From Abelmoschus esculentus (taxonomy: Eukaryota; Streptophyta; Magnoliopsida; Malvales; Malvaceae), in the NCBI GenBank assembly GCA_035048815.1, contig JAUCBN010000038.1, positions 12,490,001 through 12,554,000 on the forward strand: 64,000 nucleotides of DNA, read 5' to 3'. The notes under the pieces were generated by a model. The model did not search any database. It saw only the letters and a list, made by a program, of their open reading frames with translations, and had not been told where the DNA came from. Numbering within the stretch: position 1 is the first letter of the stretch; each line of letters begins with the position of its first letter. The position numbers and the translations under genes are program-made. Of this stretch, positions 55,243 to 64,000 are shown in pieces.

Positions 55243-58200
55243 TGTAGCGATGTTAAAAAAATCAATATGTATCGTTGAAATTTTTTTAGATTGGAAAACA
55301 TTTTAAGTGTTGTTTTTTGAAATAAATGTCTTAGAAAGAGGGTTTTGGTTAAAAAACAATTTTTGGAAAATTGGAGTTGCCATTGGCCGTTTAGGTAGGC
55401 TAGACACCGCTCAAAATTAGTACTTTATTTAAATATCAGTTTACTAATATTAGATTTTCTGGGCTAAAGTGACGATCGAGTTTATTTTAAATTAATGTAT
55501 AGATTTATTTTAAAACACCTAAAACCGAAGGTAAGTGTCTGAACAACCACCACCGTATTGAAGTTGGCCTCACTTACGAACGGATTTAGGGGCCGCATTA
55601 ACAAAAATTAAAGTGTCATTATGTAATTCTTAATTAAAAATTAGATTAAATTAATACAGCCCAATCCAAATGACGAAAAAAGAAATGTACAACATTGAAA
55701 TGTACAAATTACCATGTAACTTGATTAATCAACAAGTTTTAAAGATAATTTACTAGGAACGCTTCAGTAGTAAAATAAACTTAGTCTAATTTTAATTTTA
55801 AGTTAGTAAAATGATGATTTTAACAAAATTCAAGAATCTATGGATGCAACTCACATTTATAATATTACTACTATAAAAATGAAATGAAATAGTCAACAAA
55901 AGATTGAATAACTACCACAATTGAAGCAACAATTTTAAGTGAGAAGCATAAATAGTTATCGCGATCGTTTTAAAATCGAAAAGTGTGAAAAATAGACTAG
56001 TGAATTTAATTTTAAAAAATCGAATTTTTACCCTTTTAATTATTAATTGTGAAAATTGGAGTTTTGTTAAAACGTATACTATTTGAAAAATGACTTGGAG
56101 TCGCCACCCGGCCACTTTGGTAGGCCAGACGCCATAAAATAAACTAGAGATTCTTTTTTAAAACATTTTGGGTTTGGGAGTCGGTTACGCGTAAGGACGA
56201 CCCTTATAAGCGCCCGAGATCGGTACCTTTTAATTACACGTTGCATTTTAGCGTTTCGAAAAATAATATTAATTTAATCCTTCATTGTCAAATAAATATC
56301 GTTCGAATGAGAATATCCTTTTGGATAAGAATATATATTTCTTTTAAATACGAACTTGAATAAGATGTCCTCTAGATAGGCAATCTTAACTCGTATTTAA
56401 AGAAATATAAGTTCTGCCCTAAAAGGTTTTAAATGCATGACCGGTTAATATCTGGTTCATTTTGAGTTCTAACCTAAAAAGGCTCCATTAATTCAATATT
56501 TAAACCTTATTAAATTATTAATTTCACCAAGTGTATTATGGTAACATCCGAATGCTCGGACACTACCATCTCGACACCGAACAAAATTAATAATACTATT
56601 AATGTCTCTAATTATTTAGCTAATTAATTTTAATTCTAGACCTAAATTATTTTATCAAATTCTAGGTTTCGATAGCAAGTCAATTCGATACCAAGGTACA
56701 CTCTTTAGGTCAACGTCACGGTACGTCAAAACACCGATCGTTTAGTGTATCTGAGGTATATGATTAACATGTTATCATTACTAAATTATCTCCCAATTTA
56801 ATTAATTAAAGCGGCTAATCCTAGAAGACTCTAAATTAATTATCTAAGTGAATTAAATGTTCTCCTAAATAAATATGCTATATATATTTAAAAGTATGCA
56901 ATCATATAAATAAAGAAAGAAAACATAAATCTCAAGACAAGACCAAGATAATTCTCATTTCAAAGCATAATTCCCAAATTACATCAAGTAAATAATTTTT
57001 ACATCAGTAAATAATTTAACTGAAAGAATTAGGAAATTTAAGTCAAGAGAAATAAAGACTAATATGTAACAAAAACACATCTTCATTCAAAAGCTCAGAT
57101 GAAGTTCGAATGTACCTTTAAAATTATTGGTGCCGATTTCAACCCTTTAGTTGTTGCTCCAATTGCTGCTCGTAAATTTTGTTGTGAAAAGAAACTAAGA
57201 AAACAGTGCTGCCGAATGTAAACATTCAAATGAAATCACAGCCACCATCATTGCCTCATCACTGTTGCTCATAATGACATTATCATTGCATATCGTCATT
57301 ACCTAATCATTGCCTCATGATAGCAATTCATCATTGTATCATTATTGCCTATCATTGCACCATTATGAGCCTTTTTCTCTCTGCATACGTGCCTTCATTT
57401 TTGTTACGGAGAGAAGCCCCCACGAAATCTGTTGTCGAATGCCTCTGTCATTTGCCTCTCAAAGTGCCGAATGCCCACTGGAGAACATAACAATCTAGGC
57501 GAAAAACTTTCTCTAATGGCCATGCTCCCTGGAAATTGTCGCCCCCCTTTCTCTCTTGTGAAAAGTAGTCTAGCGAAAAAAAAGTTTCTCCTGTTTTGTC
57601 AACTGCCCTTCCCTTTCTCTCTTTTGTTCGGTTTTTCCTCACCATCCTTTGTTTCCGTCGTTTTCCCTTTTCTTTGGTTGTAAAGAGTAGCCCCCACCTG
57701 AATTTGCCGATTGCTCTTCGTTTTATATGGAGAAAAGCTCAACTGAATCCCCTTGATCTCCTCTAACCGATTCCTTATTTTTCGTGACCCCCCCACCAAA
57801 AAACCAATCTCCCATGAATTTAGCAACCGTCCTTCCCATGTTAACCGACTCGCCCTTTATCTTTAGGTTTTTATTTTTTATTATTATTATTTTATTTATT
57901 TTTTATGTAACATTATTTATTTAGTTATTTAATTATTATATTTATATTTATATTTACCTTGGCCTTATTTTATATTTAAACCTGGACGAAATTTGGGTAT
58001 TACAATAATAATAAAAGAATAATAGTGAAAGAGGTAAAACATAATAGGAAACTGATGTGGGAATTTAAATAAAAGAAACCATGGTTGGACTTAATCGACT
58101 AGGTAACAAATGGTAAGGTTCAGAATCGCAATTGTACCATGTAAAATATTTATTATCATTAATCTAAGGATTAAATTTTAAACGGTTTCAAAACAAGGGG

Positions 58201-59800
58201 GATTGGGAGTGTAAAGAAAATAGGTAGAAACCCTTATTACATGATAAAATTGGTACAAAAGGATTATATGGCAATAAACCCGGAATAAATTCAGTCTTTG
58301 GTTATAAAAATTCCATTATGTCCAAAATTAGACCTTTCCCATTTTAAAAAATGAAAGCCAAAAGGAAAGCTTTAAACTCTCTGGATTTTTTTTGAAAACA
58401 TGAATCAATCTTTAAAACCTTTTGATACTAAAAAAACTAAAATATTCCCAGAAATCAAGATTTTTCCACAAAACAAACAAGCAAAACCCCAATAAAGTCT
58501 ACATTCCCCCTTTTTGTTCCTTAAAGTCCTTGGAACCTGACCTCTATGGAACTCTAACCAAAGACTATTCTCGTCGTTCATCAATCGACTAAAAGAAAGG
58601 AGGGAGAGAGACCGAAGATGTTGCTTAGAAAAAGAAAGCTTTTTGCACCTCCCTTTCACCAAAGAATGTTTCGATACATTACACTCAAGAATAGGAGAGG
58701 CTTTCGGTTCTCTCTTGTGCCAAAATGTTCACCCCCTAGAGAGGAATCATCATCGGCGAAGTAAACAAAAGGAAATTCGCTTCTCTTTCTTTAAGCGATT
58801 ATATATATATATTTTTTTGTTTGGGATGCATGAAAAGTATGAAAATAAAAAAGATTAGTTACCAAAAAGATTTGGGAAATTCCTTTGATTTTCGATTGAT
58901 GGAGAAAATGATTACAATGCATCTTTGCTTTTTTATTATCTAGAGAGAGAGCTAATTACTCTCTCAGATCTAATATATGAATCTTATTTATCTACCATAG
59001 CCACCTATTCCTGGATTTTCCTCTGTTTTTGTGTCTTTTCCTGATCTAATCGCTAAGCCTAACCTAGCCTTTTTCTGGATTTTCTAGATTTAATAATCTA
59101 TTCCTTCTTTTTGTTGAATCCTGTTATGACGTTTATTTGATCTGATGTGTTTTCTTTGTAGGCGATCCGTGGTGGATTTGTGCGATTTTCGGCGTTGTCA
59201 GGCGGTGAGCGGTCGAATGGTTGAGACTAAGAGCCGAAGAGACGCGCGCCTGGCTCACGCGTTTATTAAAGAGTTGTTCGTGCTTCGCACCCGCGGGTGG
59301 AGGGTTCTGAAATCTTGTTTAAGTTGATCATTGTTGTTGGTCTCCCCTCCTGGTCGAACGTTCAAGTTGTATTGCGACTAGATACAAAGAAAGATTAACA
59401 ATTAGGGTTTTAAGGTCCTTTAGTCATTACTAAGCTAAGCCCGAATTGGGCCTTGTAATATTTTGAGATTGAGCTTGTAATTATAATCATAAATGAGTTT
59501 GTAATATATTAAAACAAATGGACTCTAATATATATTGTTTATAGGTTTTTATAATTATGATTTAATTTGGGCCAATTAAACAAATAATATAATATAATAT
59601 AATATACACACGTAATAATAACACATATTACAATATATACACATTACATAGACACATACAATATATAGCATAAATGCAATACATAATAGTACACACAACC
59701 ACATACATAACATATGTTATACGATAATACATAAAAGAAGAAAGGACCTTTTTCATTATTAAGATTTAAAACTAAATTATGGTTAAAATGAGTGATTATA
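55243..59800 (-). repeat. 3' LTR of Ogre-B, with a second LTR-like unit inside
   Basis: Starts TGTAGCGATG inside gypsy-2 RNase H and ends GAGTGATTATA at 59800. Compare TGTAGCGACC and TTAGTGATTACA of the solo LTR at 17184-20363. On the minus strand a purine stretch (GGACAAAGAGAGACAAT), restored by removing the solo LTR at 59813, lies next to 59800 and may be the polypurine tract. Two GTCGCCA(CC)-type blocks (about 55372 and 56101) suggest an LTR nested in an LTR. ORFs at 57310-57826 and 58405-58858 are not gene-like. Confidence 0.6.
56048..58004 (-). repeat. Possible nested LTR inside the Ogre-B LTR
   Basis: Has its own GGAGTCGCCACCCGGCCACT block and ends TTTGGGTATTACA at 58004. The start at 56048 (TGTGAAAATTGG) is a guess: the bases before it, TTAAT, match the bases after 58004, ATAAT, at four of five positions. 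Confidence 0.35.
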
Positions 59801-60377
59801 ATTGTCTCTCTTTGTAACCCTCGTAGTCCGGCCTAGACGGAACCGACACTAATTGGTCACACGGGGAATATTGAACCAAACCCGTGAAGGTCCTATTCGA
59901 TAAACAACCCTGAAAACTGATATATTTTTTTCTAAATGCATAATTACGTTCCTACATGTCTTAGTCTCATACAAAGCATTAACGGAAGCAATCTGATCAC
60001 AAACAAGCATCCGATTAAACACTTAAGTGAATTAAGGACTAAAACGTAAAACTTTTAAATTATAATGACAAAGTAGATATTCTTTTCATCAAAGTTTAAT
60101 TAAACATACAAGTATCCCTCAAGGAAAATTTCAAATCAAACGGAGCATTCTAGCATCGTCAATTGCATGTTTCACCAATTTAGGGACCAAAATGTAAATC
60201 TTTCAAATTACAAGGACTTCTTCTAAATCACGTTAGCCATCTTGAAATTAAATCAACTTTATGCATCCATGTAAAATTTCAGCTCAAAATAACATCTGTA
60301 GATACCCTAATTGAACAAAGAAAGATATTCAAGACTAAAATACAATTTCCAGCAACTTTCATTTCCTGGCAGCCAAA

Positions 60378-60570
60378 GGTTTCGAAACCTTCCATAAAGG
60401 TTTCGAAACTTTATTTAAAAGGTTTCGAAACTTCCCTGAAGGTTTTGAAACTTTTCGCGTATAGTAAGGTTCTAGAATCAAAATTGCCCGAAAGATTTAG
60501 AAATCTTCCTAAAGGTTTCGAAACTGTTCAGCAAAGGTTTGAAAACCTTCACTAAGGTTTCAAAACTTTG
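60378..60570. repeat. Cluster of GGTTTCGAAACC palindromes
   Basis: Perfect at 60378-60389, with 11-of-12 matches at 60399-60410 and 60421-60432 and weaker forms to about 60570 (AAGGTTTTGAAAC, AAAGGTTTGAAAACC). The core differs from the gypsy-1 palindrome only by T for A at two symmetric positions. Confidence 0.85.
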
Positions 60571-61353
60571 GGTCTGGAACCTAAAAGTTTTGTCACACTA
60601 AGTGAACATTACCGACTCTATACACAACCATTAATCACCACCAACTATATGAATAAATCTTAAGCATAAATAACAACATATAACACATCAACATTAACAT
60701 TAAGAACTTCAAATTACCTATAGGCATGCTTCCTAAAATATGGTTAGTAACAAGGATGTCCATGCTTGTGCAAGTGTACATTCTTTCTTTGATAAGGTTT
60801 AAAATAAAGAACAATCATATATACTCATGCTTTAGGCAATCCAAAACATTCTTACATTCCAGCAATCATAGCTCAAGCAAAATATAGTCTCTTTACAAGT
60901 CTAAAACCAAGTAGTACACTCACTCTATTATGGGATTGGTTTACACATTGCCAAGCCTCAACTTATTTGTCAAAACATACCAACAACTATGTAGCTTTTC
61001 CCCTTGGTGCTCTTGCTCCAAATACAACCCAAAGATGTCTCTATTGCTTTGCAAAGATGAAAGAAGAGCTTAAGCACAACATGCTTAGTGAGGAAGCTCT
61101 AATAAAATCATCTATGCATCAACTTAAAACCATAATTAAACCATAGTTTGCAATGCATCACTAAAAACCTATCTGCTTAACATTCCACGTTCATGTCTAT
61201 AATATCAAATCACTTTCTTGAGTATGTTCAACATTACCAAAACAATTCATGAATGATGCATACTGTTCTCTTTAAATCCATGTATACATATTGACTTTCT
61301 AGTGATCACTTATTGTGAACCTTAAATTCACCGAATACATGGATCCATTTTTA

Positions 61354-61407
61354 GAGACCATTAGTCTCGTCATGACACGAAGTCACCATTGACATGACAC
61401 AAAGTCA
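61354..61407. repeat. Small hairpins in the 59813 solo LTR
   Basis: GAGAC-CATTA-GTCTC (61354-61368), TGAC-ACGAA-GTCA (61373-61385) and TGAC-ACAAA-GTCA (61395-61407), spaced 19 and 22 nt. Less regular copies follow to about 61515 (GGACACATAGTCACC, GAACACAAAGTCACC). Their position in the LTR matches the arrays in the other two 3.6-kb LTRs. Confidence 0.6.
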
Positions 61408-63412
61408 CCATTATAGAACTACCACTCACGGTTGGACACATAGTCACCCTTGTTACGTGTAGGCGGCTCTACCACGCACGATTGAACACAAAGTCACCCT
61501 TGTTACGTGTAGGCAATATTCTTTATTCTCAATAATGTTTATAGTGCACTCGAGACAATCCTAATGATATGTCATTCGTATTCGAATCTAAAGTTAGTGT
61601 CACTAAGCCAATATCATAATCAAATGTGCATGATAATTTGCTGCTCATAATGCATACATAATATGTTTACAAATGAACCAAATGTCATGCCCAACGGCAC
61701 CATCAATTTCATGACAAATAACCACATAATATTCCAATTCATTTTCAGCTCATAATGCATCCATAATGTGCTCAACAAATGAACTGAAAGTCATGCCCAA
61801 TGACACCGTTAATTTGAAGGCAAATAACCACATATATTCCAAATTCATTTTTCATGTTTCCCTAACCATGGATGTCTTTTTAAACCATGCATTTTTAGCA
61901 ATTATCTCATGCATGCATCATTTCAAAATCATACTTATGCATTTCCAAAAATCTCATTAAGTTATCATCATAGATGTCTTTATCGAAAGTAGTCGAAACT
62001 CATGATAATGCATCAAAATCATTTACTTTACTTACTCTTGAACTATGGAAAGTTTTCACACTATTCCATAGGACCCAAAATAGAACCGAACCAATGTGAT
62101 TCGCTTTAAGTCCGAAAACACTCACCGACAAGCAAAACGAGCCCTCGTCGATGCTCCGATGGCAACGCCAATGCCCCAGCCACTTAGGCACCTTCTTGCA
62201 CTACCTCTACAACATTAAAAACAGAGCATATTCATATCATAACATGCTCAAACCAGCAGCCACATCAACCCTCCACAAAACTACCAAAAACTGAGCCGAA
62301 AAGATCGAAAACTAAGCCGAAACGTATCCGAACAACATCAGACTAAAACCTAATGATTCTAACATCCAATCCATTTCAATTATGAACCAAAAACACATCT
62401 ATTATACCTCCAGCAACGTTAAAACACCTAAAACAGCCCTTAAAACAACCGAAAATCACCTTCAAACAACACCGATTATATTATTCTGGATTAAATTAAT
62501 GTATCATCAATTCAAGACTCATCTAATCATTTAATTGACATAATAACATAATTAAATCAACCTAATTATAGCATTAATTGAGATCTAAAAAGATTTCACA
62601 AAAATCCTCATAAAATCATTAGATCTAGAATTAAAAACATGAAATCAAGTTTCACTTAATGATTAGCAATCTAATACTTGGGAATTTCAATAAATAACCT
62701 TAGAAAAAGATTGAAATTCAGCAAGTTACCTTTGAGATTTACTCCTCCTAAAAGATGAGAAATCCTCTCCTTGATTTCTTGAAAATGGATGTTGATTTTC
62801 CAAAATTGATGAATAGGCTTTGTATAGAATGAAAAGATGAATAAAATAAAATAAATCTTGTTGAAAATGATGAAGAAATCAGTAAGTAATTGAAGACATT
62901 TGAAGAAAAAGATGGAGAGAAAATGGAGAGAAAATCATGAGAGAAAACATGAGAAAATAAATGATTATGGGAGAAAATAAAATTATCATCTTTTTTTTAA
63001 AAAAACTATTTAAAAACAATTTTGGTTGATAAATAATTAATTAAAAATAAATTACGTTTATGCCCCTCTAAAGATTCTAAGTATAGCTTCCTTTCCAATT
63101 TAGTCACTAAAAATGCCCATTTTCGAAAATCACCAATTAAACCACCAAATCTTTTTCCAAAATTACAATTTGGTCACTAGTACATAATTAAACTTAATTA
63201 TAAATCAAATTAAAATTCAAATAACATTCCTTTAATTTTAAAACATCATTTTAATATTCTAAACCATTTTCCAAAATTATTACTTGTCCGATTAGAATAT
63301 TATAATTTTAATTTTCCCGGAATAACGAACCAAAGAATCCGATTCGACCCGAATCAAATTCTCTAAACCATCACTCAAATTACTAACCCCAATATCGGGA
63401 TGTTACACTCTT

Positions 63413-64000
63413 TGTCCATTCTTGTAAAACAAGGACAGGGCAAAGACCATAAGTACCCATTTTTAATCGACTTCCCTGTCAATGGTCTCGGAATGATGTT
63501 TTTTTTAAAACTCACCACTTTCCTCGATTGAGTCTCATGGCTCGTAAGTTCCTTCTGTATTGATCTTGCTCGTCTTTCAGTTTGAAGCTGTAGGTCACTT
63601 CAATATATGACTTTTCACCTTTTGAACAAATCTTATAAAATAAAAGCACTTCCTATATAGAACTTTCATTTATAGATCTTGAGTTGAGGTTTCTTATATA
63701 TAAAACCTCTTATTTGAAGCCTCGAGTTACGGGCCCTTCTTGTATGGAACTTTCCACTCAGAGACGATGACAAAGATAGGGGGTCCTTCCTATATAGGAC
63801 TCCTTGTCTTCAACATTGTAGATTTCTCTTATATAAAACCTTCTAAGTCACGATGGGTCTTGCAAAATAAGATTTCTCCTATATAGAACTTCTTACTTCT
63901 AGATCTGAAGTTAGGGTTTCTCCTGTATGAAACTTTTACTCTAAAATCTCGAGTTGTATACGCCTTTTGTGTAGACCCTTTAACAATTAGAAAAAATCAA
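63413..64000 (-). repeat. Ogre-B 3' region with about 45-bp tandem repeats
   Basis: Continues the sequence before 59808. From about 63640 a unit centred on TCTCCTATATAGAACTTCTT recurs near 63650, 63694, 63740, 63788, 63827, 63878 and 63922 (spacing 39-51). Tandem repeats just inside the 3' LTR again fit Ogre/Tat. It continues past the window. Confidence 0.7.

Larger units (their letters stand above)
59813..63407 (-). repeat. Solo LTR, 3.6 kb, TSD CTCTT
   Basis: Starts TGTAACCCTCG and ends ATCGGGATGTTACA, with CTCTT on both sides (59808-59812 and 63408-63412). It is 3595 bp, the size class of the gypsy-1 LTR, and shares its GGGATGTTACA end. It contains GGTTTCGAAACC palindromes (60378-60570) and small hairpins (61354-61407). 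No internal region is present. Confidence 0.93.

Noticed and set aside
57310..57826. ORFs on both strands near 57.5 kb
   Set aside because: They lie within the LTR of Ogre-B and show low-complexity Ser/Pro/Phe-rich products without family resemblance.

Overview
The window is plant nuclear DNA made almost entirely of nested transposable elements. I see no intact host gene. The organism is a dicot with a large, TE-rich genome. The Tekay/Del-type chromoviruses with very long (about 3.6 kb) LTRs, the Ogre/Tat-type relics and the Mutator elements carrying plant-mobile-domain (PMD) genes fit a cotton-like (Gossypium/Malvaceae) genome. That placement is inference from recognised family style, not from a search.

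Layout, left to right. (1) 1-9308: a minus-strand Ty3/gypsy chromovirus (gypsy-1) with 3.6-kb LTRs; its left LTR is cut by the window edge. (2) 9309-11447: the 3' end of an older element with an acidic-tailed ORF, a polypurine tract and an LTR. (3) 11448-13113: the first exon and probable intron of a broken SEC31-like gene, minus strand. (4) 13202-26266: a 13-kb minus-strand Ogre/Tat-like, non-autonomous element inserted 88 bp upstream of the SEC31-like start codon. It has 1.57-1.59-kb LTRs, a tRNA-Arg primer site, an 88-bp tandem array near its 3' LTR and remnants of a DUF7745-like ORF. Two solo LTRs sit inside it. (5) 26267-27580: AT-rich spacer with telomere-like repeats. (6) About 27580-43480: a decayed Mutator-like element with a MURA-type transposase on plus and a PMD gene on minus. 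It is split by a truncated gypsy LTR (29677-31540) and by a solo LTR (32977-41714) that itself holds a 6.4-kb insertion with fold-back MITEs. (7) 43648-49035: a plus-strand, catalytically dead chromovirus. (8) 49036-55242: the LTR and pol relics of another minus-strand gypsy element, with a 3.6-kb solo LTR inside the LTR. (9) 55243-64000: the 3' LTR and 3' non-coding tandem repeats of a second Ogre/Tat-like element, again hit by a 3.6-kb solo LTR.

Five solo LTRs have exact 5-bp target duplications readable in the sequence (TTGTA, AATGT, GTGTA, GAATT, CTCTT), which lets the order of insertion be read directly.

The most unusual structure is not a gene. The long gypsy LTRs carry an array of six or seven very small hairpins spaced about 21 nt apart, kept in the same order in two diverged LTRs, with a looser version in a third. 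Separately, several unrelated LTRs carry clusters of a 12-bp palindrome, GGTATCGATACC or GGTTTCGAAACC. The Mutator element has its own palindromes, with core CGCTTTGTACACAAAGCG, at each of its gene starts.
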